Shown here: piece after piece, positions 56,584 to 64,000 of the stretch
How the letters are laid out: each line of letters opens with the position of its first letter
Position numbering within the stretch: the stretch's first letter is position 1
Assembly: GCF_016888445.1 (NCBI RefSeq)
Contig: NZ_JAFEKF010000001.1
Coordinates: forward strand, 682,001-746,000
Reading direction: 5' to 3'
Source: Marinomonas ostreistagni
GTDB lineage: Bacteria > Pseudomonadota > Gammaproteobacteria > Pseudomonadales > Marinomonadaceae
Length of the DNA: 64,000 bases
Translations under genes and position numbers: made by a program
Notes under the pieces: model-generated
Database searches by the model: none
What the model saw: the letters and a program-made list of their open reading frames with translations, nothing else
What the model was told of the DNA's origin: nothing

Positions 56584-57234
56584 ATGCGTCCATTTACAAA
56601 ACACACAGGTATCGCAGCGCCATTAGACTTGGCCAACGTCGACACCGATATGATCATCCCAAAACAGTTCTTGAAATCGATCAAGCGTACTGGCTTTGGT
56701 AAAAACCTTTTTGACGAACTACGTTACGAAGACGAAGGTCAGCCAGACCAAGATTGCACTGGCCGCCCACTACGCAAAGACTTCGTACTTAATCAAGAGC
56801 GTTACCAAGGTGCCAGCGTATTGCTAGCCCGTAACAACTTTGGTTGTGGTTCAAGCCGTGAGCACGCGCCTTGGGCACTAGACGACTACGGCATGCGCTC
56901 AGTGATTGCGCCAAGCTTTGCCGATATCTTCTACAACAACTGCTTCAAAAACGGTCTACTACCGATCGTCTTAACCGAAGCAGAAGTGGATCAGCTTTTT
57001 AAAGATGTGGAAGCGAACCCAGGCTACGAGCTGACTATTGACCTAGAAGCGCAAAAAGTGATCTCACCATCGGGTGCAGAATTTAGCTTCGAAGTGGATG
57101 CCTTCCGTAAGCACTGCTTGCTAAACGGTCTAGACGACATCGGCCTAACACTACAAGAAGCGGACGCGATCGAAGCGTACGAAGAGCAACGAATGAAAAC
57201 CGCGCCTTGGTTGTTCCAAGCGCGTTCACTGTAA
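56584..57234 (+). CDS. leuD: 3-isopropylmalate dehydratase small subunit
   Basis: Substrate-binding partner of LeuC. 216 residues; [32 protein letters not shown] and [15 protein letters not shown] are diagnostic. AGGAG precedes the start; leuB follows after nine bases. Confidence 0.98.
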   Translation: MRPFTKHTGIAAPLDLANVDTDMIIPKQFLKSIKRTGFGKNLFDELRYEDEGQPDQDCTGRPLRKDFVLNQERYQGASVLLARNNFGCGSSREHAPWALDDYGMRSVIAPSFADIFYNNCFKNGLLPIVLTEAEVDQLFKDVEANPGYELTIDLEAQKVISPSGAEFSFEVDAFRKHCLLNGLDDIGLTLQEADAIEAYEEQRMKTAPWLFQARSL

Positions 57235-57243
57235 GGAATCAAC

Positions 57244-58323
57244 ATGTCTAAAAAAGTATTGGTATTGCCAGGTGATGGCATTGGCCCAGAAATCGTAGAA
57301 CAAGCCGTACGCGTTCTAGACGCAGTTAACGCTAAATTTGATCTAGGCGTGGAACACGAATCAGCACTAGTCGGTGGTTCGGCTTACGACGAAACTGGCT
57401 CACCACTGCCAGAAGTCACCCTAGACAAAGCCAAAGCGGCTGACGCAATCCTACTTGGCGCCGTGGGTGGCCCTAAATGGGATGGTCTAGACATGGCTGT
57501 ACGCCCAGAAAAAGGCCTACTAGGTCTGCGCTCAAACCTTGAGCTATTTGCCAATTTGCGCCCAGCGATTCTTTACCCACAACTAGCAGAAGCATCAAGC
57601 TTGAAGCCAGAAATCGTTGCGGGTCTAGACATCTTGATCGTGCGTGAGTTGACGGGTGGTATTTACTTCGGTCAACCACGTGGCATCCGCACGCTAGAAA
57701 ACGGCGAGCGCGAAGGCTTCAACACGTACGTATACAGCGAGTCTGAAATCCGCCGTATCGCCCGCTCTGCCTTTGAAGCAGCACGTCAGCGTAACAAGCG
57801 CGTGTGCTCAATCGACAAATCAAACGTACTTGAAGTAACGGTTCTATGGAAAGAAATCATGGAAGAAGTTGCTAAAGAGTACCCAGATGTAGAATTGTCA
57901 CACATGCTAGTGGACAACGCTGCGATGCAGCTAGTGCGCGCGCCGAAGCAATTTGACGTAATGGTAACCGGCAACATGTTCGGTGACATTTTGTCAGATG
58001 CGGCAGCCATGTTGACAGGCTCTATCGGTATGCTACCTTCTGCTTCTCTAAACGCAGAAGGTCGCGGTATGTACGAGCCATGTCACGGTTCAGCACCCGA
58101 CATCGCGGGCAAAGGCATTGCAAACCCATTGGCGACGATCCTTTCTGTTGCTATGATGCTACGCTACTCGCTTGATGCGAAAGACGCCGCGGACGCTATC
58201 GAAGACGCCGTGAGCAAAGTACTAGACCAAGGTCTACGTACATCAGATATCGCCTCACAGGGAGGCGAAACAGTCAGCACGTCACAAATGGGTGACGCGG
58301 TATTGGCTGCATTAAACGCTTAA
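57244..58323 (+). CDS. leuB: 3-isopropylmalate dehydrogenase
   Basis: Oxidative decarboxylation of 3-isopropylmalate with NAD+, giving 2-oxoisocaproate. 359 residues; [30 protein letters not shown], the catalytic Tyr/Lys region and [20 protein letters not shown] with the metal-binding Asp are intact, and [14 protein letters not shown] binds NAD. It ends the leuCDB unit; asd follows after 78 bases. Confidence 0.98.
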   Translation: MSKKVLVLPGDGIGPEIVEQAVRVLDAVNAKFDLGVEHESALVGGSAYDETGSPLPEVTLDKAKAADAILLGAVGGPKWDGLDMAVRPEKGLLGLRSNLELFANLRPAILYPQLAEASSLKPEIVAGLDILIVRELTGGIYFGQPRGIRTLENGEREGFNTYVYSESEIRRIARSAFEAARQRNKRVCSIDKSNVLEVTVLWKEIMEEVAKEYPDVELSHMLVDNAAMQLVRAPKQFDVMVTGNMFGDILSDAAAMLTGSIGMLPSASLNAEGRGMYEPCHGSAPDIAGKGIANPLATILSVAMMLRYSLDAKDAADAIEDAVSKVLDQGLRTSDIASQGGETVSTSQMGDAVLAALNA

Positions 58324-58401
58324 TTTCATCAAAATTAAGTCTTAACTCGGGATACTGCTCTTGGTATGAGTAGACCCACACTAAAAAAAGGTAACAAGAC
58401 C

Positions 58402-59520
58402 ATGTCAAAACAAACTGTAGGTTTAGTCGGCTGGCGCGGAATGGTTGGTTCTGTGCTGATGCAACGTATGCGCGATGAGAGCGACTTCGATCATATTGAT
58501 CCAGTGTTCTTCTCGACATCTCAAACAGGCCAAGCTGGCCCGGATATTGGTAAGGATATTCCGCTTCTTCAAGACGCCAATGATATTGAGTCATTGAAGA
58601 AAATGGACGTTATTATTACTTGTCAGGGTGGCGATTACACCAAGGCGATTTACCCACAGTTGCGTAATGCTGGTTGGAACGGTTACTGGATCGACGCGGC
58701 GTCTTCTCTACGTATGGAAAAAGACGCCATCATCGTACTAGACCCAGTAAACCAAAACGTCATCAAACAAGGTCTAAAAGATGGCGTTAAAACCTTTGTT
58801 GGTGGTAACTGTACTGTTTCATTGATGCTTCTTGCTCTAGGTGGTCTTTTCGAAAAAGGTCACATCGAGTGGATGACATCGATGACATACCAAGCAGCAT
58901 CTGGCGGCGGTGCCCGTCACATGCGCGAGCTATTAAACCAATTTGGTCTGCTTAACGCAGAAGTAGCCAACGAACTTGCTGACCCAGCAAGTGCGATCCT
59001 AGATATCGACCGTAAAGTGGCAGAGAAAATGCGCTCGGGTACGCTTCCGACTGATCAGTTCGGCGTACCGCTAGCAGGCTCTTTGATTCCTTACATCGAC
59101 AGTCAACTTGATAATGGCCAAAGCCGTGAAGAGTGGAAAGCACAGGCTGAGTGTAACAAGATCCTAGGCATCGACGGCAAGCCAATCCCAGTAGATGGCC
59201 TATGTGTACGTATCGGCGCGATGCGCTCACACAGCCAGGCGTACACCATCAAGCTAAACAGCGACATCCCAGTAGCGGACATCGAAGGCTTGCTGGCTGA
59301 GCACAACCAATGGGTTAACGTCGTACCAAACGACAAACAAGCGACTATGGAGCAACTAACTCCAACTGTTGCGACTGGTACGCTAAACATCCCAGTCGGT
59401 CGTATCCGTAAACTGAATATGGGCCCTGAATACATCAGCGCTTTCTCAGTGGGTGACCAACTACTTTGGGGTGCAGCAGAGCCACTACGTCGTATGTTGC
59501 GTATTTTGATCGAAGGTTAA
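58402..59520 (+). CDS. asd: Aspartate-semialdehyde dehydrogenase
   Basis: Reduces aspartyl phosphate to aspartate semialdehyde, the branch to lysine, threonine, methionine and diaminopimelate. 372 residues, the longer proteobacterial type: [20 protein letters not shown] binds NADP, and [19 protein letters not shown] carries the catalytic Cys. The frame is open 12 codons upstream, but [13 protein letters not shown] is the family start. Codon use is as strongly biased as in leuCDB. The leuB-asd order is typical of Pseudomonas relatives. Confidence 0.96.
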   Translation: MSKQTVGLVGWRGMVGSVLMQRMRDESDFDHIDPVFFSTSQTGQAGPDIGKDIPLLQDANDIESLKKMDVIITCQGGDYTKAIYPQLRNAGWNGYWIDAASSLRMEKDAIIVLDPVNQNVIKQGLKDGVKTFVGGNCTVSLMLLALGGLFEKGHIEWMTSMTYQAASGGGARHMRELLNQFGLLNAEVANELADPASAILDIDRKVAEKMRSGTLPTDQFGVPLAGSLIPYIDSQLDNGQSREEWKAQAECNKILGIDGKPIPVDGLCVRIGAMRSHSQAYTIKLNSDIPVADIEGLLAEHNQWVNVVPNDKQATMEQLTPTVATGTLNIPVGRIRKLNMGPEYISAFSVGDQLLWGAAEPLRRMLRILIEG

Positions 59521-59550
59521 TTGGCCTTTGGTTGGATTGAGTTAGAAAGA

Positions 59551-59579
59551 CCCGCTGCTGGAAGGTAGCGGGTTTTTTT
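59551..59579 (+). terminator. Rho-independent terminator of asd
   Basis: CCCGCT-GCTGGAAGGT-AGCGGG followed by seven T. It marks the boundary of the AT-rich segment that follows. Confidence 0.82.
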
Positions 59580-59658
59580 GTTTGTGCATATTTTAATAAA
59601 TTAGATTTTCTTGTTACATTAACAGCATATACAAGTAATTATTTTTATAGGGATATTT

Positions 59659-61797
59659 ATGCTAAGTAAGCATCTTTTTCACTTTGCAATGGTGCATGAC
59701 CAGTTTTCACAAACAGGAGATATAATTAAGGGAATTTTGCCTCTATTTACTCCCATACTTTCAGGAAAAGAGGGGCAAGATTTTAACCCTAAGCACTTTT
59801 GTAACGAAGTAATGCAAACTTATGGAATAGAAATGCATCCTTATGTTGCAGAAAGTATGGCTCCAAAATTGGCTGAAGCTGGTGCTCTGTATCTACATCA
59901 AGCTGGTAAAAGGGATGAGAAGTACATCATTGACCATGTTCCTGTTATTGATAACGAACATTTGGATAAGCAAGTAAGTAAAATATTCGATTTATTTGAG
60001 AGTTTTGCTATTAAATTATTTGATAATGCAAATTTTTCTTATAAAAATATCAATTTCTCTGATGAGTTTTCTAAAAGATTAGCTAGAGTTGATAGGCTTG
60101 ATGAGATTTCAGACGAGGAAGACAGCAAAGATAAAGGAAAGTCAATATTAAACTATGCTTTTGCTAGGTTTGTTTCTAAGGTTGAAGAAAAAGGTGGAGA
60201 TTTTAAAGATTCACTTAATAAAGCTTACTCAGGTGCTATTTTATCTGAGGTAGTGCTTAGTTTAAAAGAGCCTGGACTTGATGTAGAGAAGTTTCCTGAG
60301 AAAAAGTTTTTTATCGATGCTCCTATTTTACTGGATATACTGGGGTTTAATGACGAATATTCTGTTGAATGTTCAAGAGGGCTGGTTGAAAAAATAAAAT
60401 CTTTAGGAGGAATTCTTACTACTTCTAAGAGTTATATTGAAGAGGCAAAAGTTACTATTAGATCAGCCTTAGATAACTACAATAACAGAGGTGGAAGAAA
60501 AACAAATCTTGATCTTTACCTCTGGAGAGGAGGTGATAATTTATTAAATGCAAGAACTACAGAAAATAATATTGCTCAAATACTTGAAAGAGAATATGGA
60601 TTTAATTTAGAGCACTCAGTAGTTGACTTAAAAGGTAAATTGCAATCGCAAAAGGCTCTATCGCTCAAAGAGAAGATATATCAATCTCTACATTGGTATA
60701 AAAATGATGTGGCTAGAGATAATGATGCTGAGGCTATAGCTTTTGTTGTTATGGATCATGGTTATTGTTCAGTGAAAAATTTTGCTGAGTCACGGTCATT
60801 TCTAATTACTCCAAATACAAGTTTAATAGAAACATCAAATGCTGTTCTTTATAAAATGGATGCATTTAATAAACCAGAGATGACACCACTTCTTAGTGAA
60901 AAGAAACTAGCCATGCTTTTGTGGATAATGAATGGCGGTCAAGGAGAAGACATTTCATCACTCACCTTGATAGGTTCATGTGCTAGAGCAATGGAAATGC
61001 ATAAGGAAGTGTTTCATAAAATCCAAAAGTTTCTAAAAAAGTTAAATCCTGAAAAAATTAAGCTTTATGAAAGTATTATTTGTAATGATAGGGCGATCTA
61101 TAGTCTTGTGGATGAAGTTGGTGCTTCAAGTTCTAATATAGATGAAGAAAACTTTGAAGATTATCTTCGAAATGCTAAAGAAAACTATGAAATTGAACAA
61201 AAGGAATTGGAGTCGGAACGAGCTGATGCTTTAAAAAAGATAAAACTTGAAGCTGAAAAGGAAAAAGAATTAAAAGAAAGAGCACTAAAAGCTTTGACCA
61301 ATATATCACAGTCAGAAACCTCTTTGAAGAAAGATATAGTTCAGAAAGATAGTGATAGAGAGATTTTGTATAAAGTGTTAGATGAGAAGGAAAAGGAGAA
61401 TGAAAGCTTATCTATCAAATTAGACTCATTAGAGAAATCTATGGTTCAAATGCAAAGTGCCTTAGAGAAGAATAAAAAGGATTATGAGGTTGGTATTGAG
61501 AAAGTTAAAGAAGAGAATGATGCATCAAAAAGTATTGATAAAGATAAGTTGATTTCTTTTTTTTCATTTGCTCTTTATGTTTTAACGTCGATTGTAGTCG
61601 CAGTATTTGCTTATAATGCATCTGGTCTAGTAATAGATAAGCCATTTTCAACTAATTACTTTACAATTAATCCAAATTTATTGAATTTTATTATATCAAT
61701 AATTCCGTTTTTAATAACTTGGAAGCTTCCTGACTTTATTTTAGGAAAGCCTATAAAGTTGTTTAGTGTGAAAATAGTAAATTATATTTTGAGATAG
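59659..61797 (+). CDS. Orphan membrane-anchored coiled-coil protein with PIN-like domain
   Basis: A 712-residue protein that I do not recognise as a named family. The N-terminal part (1-210) is helical and Asp/Lys-rich. Residues 215-390 look PIN-nuclease-like: FFIDAPILLDILGF with D220 and D226, SYIEEAK with E261/E262, DNDAEAIAF with D354/D356, and a strand SFLITPNTSLI where a fourth acidic residue would be N386. Residues about 495-620 are a highly charged coiled coil; helices at 631-653 and 675-691 form a C-terminal hairpin in the membrane. The gene is very AT-rich (one 60-base line has 10 G/C) against about half in asd, a sign of transfer. AGGGA precedes the start. A role in phage defence is only a guess. 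Confidence 0.8.
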   Translation: MLSKHLFHFAMVHDQFSQTGDIIKGILPLFTPILSGKEGQDFNPKHFCNEVMQTYGIEMHPYVAESMAPKLAEAGALYLHQAGKRDEKYIIDHVPVIDNEHLDKQVSKIFDLFESFAIKLFDNANFSYKNINFSDEFSKRLARVDRLDEISDEEDSKDKGKSILNYAFARFVSKVEEKGGDFKDSLNKAYSGAILSEVVLSLKEPGLDVEKFPEKKFFIDAPILLDILGFNDEYSVECSRGLVEKIKSLGGILTTSKSYIEEAKVTIRSALDNYNNRGGRKTNLDLYLWRGGDNLLNARTTENNIAQILEREYGFNLEHSVVDLKGKLQSQKALSLKEKIYQSLHWYKNDVARDNDAEAIAFVVMDHGYCSVKNFAESRSFLITPNTSLIETSNAVLYKMDAFNKPEMTPLLSEKKLAMLLWIMNGGQGEDISSLTLIGSCARAMEMHKEVFHKIQKFLKKLNPEKIKLYESIICNDRAIYSLVDEVGASSSNIDEENFEDYLRNAKENYEIEQKELESERADALKKIKLEAEKEKELKERALKALTNISQSETSLKKDIVQKDSDREILYKVLDEKEKENESLSIKLDSLEKSMVQMQSALEKNKKDYEVGIEKVKEENDASKSIDKDKLISFFSFALYVLTSIVVAVFAYNASGLVIDKPFSTNYFTINPNLLNFIISIIPFLITWKLPDFILGKPIKLFSVKIVNYILR

Positions 61798-61804
61798 TGG
61801 TTAA

Positions 61805-61893
61805 TCAAGACACCCACCTTAAAAAGTGACTCGCAATTCAATTCTAGCCAGCGCCAAACAACTAGCCAGTTTCAGTCGAAACTGGCTTTTTTA
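61805..61893. repeat. 90-base repeat, copy A1
   Basis: Shares about 85 percent of bases with copy A2 (61994-62084). Core blocks ACCTTAAAAAGTGACT and CTAGCCAGTTTCAG are identical, and both end in a terminator-like hairpin with a T run. Confidence 0.8.
61865..61891 (+). terminator. Terminator-like hairpin in repeat A1
   Basis: GCCAGTTTC-AGTC-GAAACTGGC with six following T. It is about 70 bases after the PIN-like gene and could end its transcript. Confidence 0.7.
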
Positions 61894-61920
61894 TGCGTGT
61901 TAGGTTGGAAATTTGGGGTA

Positions 61921-61984
61921 TCAGTAGCTGTTTGGCTTTGTTGATCTTGGGCCTTCGTTTATAACCGGCGCATTGGTAGTAGTT
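61921..61984 (-). pseudogene. Remnant of the 3' end of a related Y1 transposase gene
   Basis: Matches bases 62193-62256, the last codons of the intact transposase, with 7 differences in 64. Read on the minus strand it still encodes NYYQCAGYKRRPKINKAKQL, against NYYQNAGYKRRPKISKAKHL in the intact gene; the amino-acid changes suggest it came from a diverged second copy. Confidence 0.75.
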
Positions 61985-61993
61985 TAAGAATTA

Positions 61994-62084
61994 TTGAGAC
62001 GCCCACCTTAAAAAGTGACTGGTAACTCAGTTCTAACAAGCACCAAGCAACTAGCCAGTTTCAGCCGAAACTGGCTTTTTTGTA
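61994..62084. repeat. 90-base repeat, copy A2
   Basis: Second copy of the A repeat, between the transposase remnant and the intact transposase. Read from the minus strand, each copy follows a transposase 3' end, at different distances (about 28 and 108 bases). Confidence 0.8.
62055..62082 (+). terminator. Terminator-like hairpin in repeat A2
   Basis: GCCAGTTTC-AGCC-GAAACTGGC plus six T; the loop differs by one base from copy A1 while the stem is unchanged. Confidence 0.65.
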
Positions 62085-62187
62085 CCTATCTGCTGGGAAA
62101 TTAGCTGGATCTGAGCGGTTTTAGCGTTTTATGGGCGAGTGGGTGCCTTACCAGTAAGGTAATAACAAAAGAGCGGGGAGGATTGAG

Positions 62188-63162
62188 TTAGGCCAGTAGG
62201 TGTTTGGCTTTGCTGATCTTGGGCCTTCGTTTGTAGCCGGCGTTTTGGTAGTAGTTGGAGAGGATGATTTCGGTGCCAACGGCGGCGAAGGTATGTTGTT
62301 CAAATTGTGTGGCGATGGTGAGCCAGTTTTCCGATGGGATATTGAGGCGTTGTAGGATCGGCGCAAAGCTTAGGTCGATGCTGCCACGTTTATCTTGGCG
62401 CACAATGCGGCCCGTAAGATCGACTAGTTCTAAGTAATCTTCGAGCTTAAACGGCAGGCCTTTAGGTTGATCTGCTCGCGGGTTGCCGACAAATGGATGA
62501 AGCGTTTTAGGTTGTTGGTTTTGCTTAGCGCTGTGAATGCGTTTTTTGACGCTGGTGTAATCTGAAGTTTCAGGAGTGTCGGCCATTTTGGCGCGAACGG
62601 GGTTTAGATCGACATAGGCCATACAAGCCATTAGTGCGGCTTCGTCTAATAATGCTTGGGATTTAAAGCGTCCTTCCCAGAACCTTCCGGTACATTGATC
62701 TTCAAAGTTTGCCTGTCTAGCAATGTTTTCATTCAGTTCTCTAAGAAACCAGCTGATGTCCATTAGCCGCTGTCGGTAGGTCTCTACGGTTGCATCCAGT
62801 AAGGGTTGTAAATACTCAGGCACTTGGCCTTGCAGCATATATTGCTGGGTGATCATGGTGCCTTTATGGATAGCGTGCCAGCGGGTTAACACTTCTTCCG
62901 TTGTCCAGCTTTCGGCGGTTTCATGGTCGATAAATAGCACTAGATGGCTGTGGTTACTCATTATGGCGTAAGCGCAGGCCTTGATAGCAAAGATTCGGCT
63001 TAGAAACAGTAAGCGCTTCTCGACCCAATCCCTACGGTGCTCGTAGCTTTGACCAGTGAGAGGATCACTGCCACATAAAAAAGCTCTGCGTACACAGCGG
63101 GATACGCAGTGATAGTAAGGGGTATCTGCAATGCTGATGAGTTGTTTTCTAGGCTTTGGCAT
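62188..63162 (-). CDS. Y1 (IS200-like, REP-associated type) transposase
   Basis: A 324-residue HUH-type single-strand transposase of the larger REP-associated group. The N-terminus MPKPRKQLISIADTPYYHCV, then SRCVRRAFLCG, and the metal-binding His pair in AIMSNHSHLVLFID (HSH) are family features; CTGRFWEGRFKSQALLDEAA and AYVDLNPVRAKMADTPE follow. The open frame starts two codons earlier at a TTG; ATG 63162 with GAGAG upstream gives the usual start. No flanking target duplications are visible, so it may be a resident gene, not an active insertion sequence. Confidence 0.88.
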   Translation of the reverse strand: MPKPRKQLISIADTPYYHCVSRCVRRAFLCGSDPLTGQSYEHRRDWVEKRLLFLSRIFAIKACAYAIMSNHSHLVLFIDHETAESWTTEEVLTRWHAIHKGTMITQQYMLQGQVPEYLQPLLDATVETYRQRLMDISWFLRELNENIARQANFEDQCTGRFWEGRFKSQALLDEAALMACMAYVDLNPVRAKMADTPETSDYTSVKKRIHSAKQNQQPKTLHPFVGNPRADQPKGLPFKLEDYLELVDLTGRIVRQDKRGSIDLSFAPILQRLNIPSENWLTIATQFEQHTFAAVGTEIILSNYYQNAGYKRRPKISKAKHLLA

Positions 63163-63569
63163 ATTCAAACTCTCGATCCTTGAGGTGTTTGAATGAGTTT
63201 AGCCCATAGCTGTATAGATATACAGTTATGGTCTCGATGCTTCATATGTACGGCTTTGGTCTGTTTATTCCTTATTCCGCTGAGTATTTGTTCAATGCAT
63301 GGGTAAGTGTGCAGGTATAGAGTGATCTGTGTTTTGTGCTCTGGCTTGCTTACTTGGCTTAAGCGCTATCTTGCCAAGGGCTTGCGGGTTTTGGCCGTCG
63401 CTTTTTTGATATAAAAGTGAAGATCTGAATTGTGCACGTTCTTACTGCACATTTGCTTAGGTTGTCGATTGGCGCGAGTGATTTGCTGTTCAAAGCGGTT
63501 TGCTCTGCGTAGAGTGATTTGTACATGAAAGAGGTTTTCAACTGTAGGCGTTCCCACAAGGAGTACCCG
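63163..63569. other. Intergenic region upstream of the transposase
   Basis: About 400 bases with no convincing gene. It holds ATTCAAAC-N16-GTTTGAAT (63163-63194) at the transposase start, an AT-rich palindrome CTGTATA-GA-TATACAG (about 63210-63225), and a ribosome site for the next gene. Minus-strand frames at 63359-63593 look spurious. Confidence 0.5.
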
Positions 63570-64000
63570 ATGCAACCTAAGTTTACTGTTCAAATTGATT
63601 CGTTTAAGAAGATTAACAAGATCGAGAATGCTTGGTCAGATTCAGATTATAAGGTCATGCTCGCGCTGATGGGGCTGGATGACGATGTCGAAGAAATGAG
63701 CTCAGCAGAGCTTCGCGAGATGTGTATGATGTCGTTTAATGATCTGTCTCACTCAGAGGCGGCGGCGATCGTCTTAACCCATTTATTCCCTGAGTTAACG
63801 GCAGGCAAGGTGGATCAATTAAGCCATGATATGTTGGTTGATCGCGCTTGGGAGCAGTATTCAAATTGTCTGTACCATGAGTCGCTATTTAACGCTTACG
63901 CACTGTTGCGAGAAGCGTTTAATGGTACGTTTGCACAGCCAACAGGTGTGCAATTGGTCCTCACGGTTACGGCGGATGATGAAAGTGACATGGCTATTTT
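63570..64000 (+). CDS. Uncharacterised protein, 5' part (runs off window)
   Basis: An open frame begins at ATG 63570 with AAGGAG (63558-63563) ideally spaced and continues for 143 codons to the window end. It starts MQPKFTVQIDSFKKINKIEN and is acidic and helical at first (MGLDDDVEEMSSAELREMC), then SEAAAIVLTHLFPEL and HESLFNAYALLREAFNGTFA. No signal peptide or membrane helix is visible in this part. I do not recognise a family. Confidence 0.75.
   Translation, partial: MQPKFTVQIDSFKKINKIENAWSDSDYKVMLALMGLDDDVEEMSSAELREMCMMSFNDLSHSEAAAIVLTHLFPELTAGKVDQLSHDMLVDRAWEQYSNCLYHESLFNAYALLREAFNGTFAQPTGVQLVLTVTADDESDMAI

Larger units (their letters stand above)
61798..62187. other. Repeat-rich intergenic region between the PIN-like gene and the transposase
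   Basis: About 390 bases with two copies of a 90-base repeat, a remnant of a transposase 3' end, and a small palindrome CCTTAC-CA-GTAAGG (62147-62160). No coding gene is seen. Confidence 0.7.

Noticed and set aside
61805-62084. The A repeats as a CRISPR array or attachment sites
   Set aside because: Only two copies, 90 bases long, imperfect, with transposase coding sequence between them; no cas genes or integrase.
63359-63593. Two minus-strand frames of 66 and 75 codons
   Set aside because: Overlapping frames with no ribosome sites; the plus-strand gene at 63570 has a clear one.

Overview
The window is ordinary chromosomal DNA of a free-living, flagellated gammaproteobacterium of the Oceanospirillales/Pseudomonadales type. 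The evidence is gene order and protein type: fimV-truA-trpF-trpB-trpA-accD-folC-SPOR-cvpA-purF-metZ in one run, leuC-leuD-leuB-asd behind a divergent LysR gene, the long form of LeuA, a nitrite/sulfite reductase CysI with a DUF934 partner, and PomAB/MotAB stators. Base composition looks close to half GC throughout, except 59.6-61.8 kb, which is strongly AT-rich. The genus cannot be fixed from sequence alone.

Layout. 1-1.05 kb: 3' end of a chemoreceptor. 1.08-5.75 kb (minus): a sugar-acid catabolic operon of TRAP transporter (dctP, dctQ, dctM-like), gluconokinase and a LacI-family repressor; two perfect GTTACCGGTAAC operators sit on its promoter. 6.0-12 kb (plus): an inositol-monophosphatase-family enzyme, a large hybrid sensor kinase and an overlapping REC-GGDEF response regulator. 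12-20.4 kb: leuA, an Lrp-like regulator, ribA, a DEAD-box helicase, DUF1415, an S1/CvfB-like protein, a PanE-like reductase, YajQ, an alkyltransferase-like protein and FxsA. 20.4-23.4 kb: groES-groEL behind a sigma-32-like promoter, then an EAL protein behind two Fur-box-like sites. 23.5-35.5 kb: the fimV to metZ block. 35.6-37.6 kb (minus): stator genes motA-motB followed by a PilZ gene. 37.9-44.9 kb: uup, DUF2760 and two non-canonical Hsp70 genes in one tight operon. 45-49.4 kb: SIMPL protein, RraA, an unknown protein, an M14 carboxypeptidase and a DUF748 protein. 49.4-52.4 kb: DUF934-cysI and nfuA. 52.4-59.5 kb: alpha-glucosidase, LysR regulator, leuCDB and asd. 59.6-64 kb is the accessory end: an AT-rich orphan gene for a PIN-like, coiled-coil, membrane-anchored protein, a repeat region with a remnant of a transposase 3' end, a REP-associated-type (Y1) transposase, and the 5' part of an unknown gene running off the window.

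Two themes link the genes. One is biosynthesis (Leu, Trp, purine, folate, fatty acid, Met, Asp family, sulfite reduction). The other is surface behaviour and cyclic-di-GMP: chemoreceptor, REC-GGDEF protein, YajQ, a possibly iron-regulated EAL protein, FimV, and a PilZ gene in the flagellar stator operon. The least explained items are the 712-residue AT-rich PIN-like gene, the uup-DUF2760-Hsp70-Hsp70 operon, the Fur-boxed EAL gene and the repeats around the transposase.
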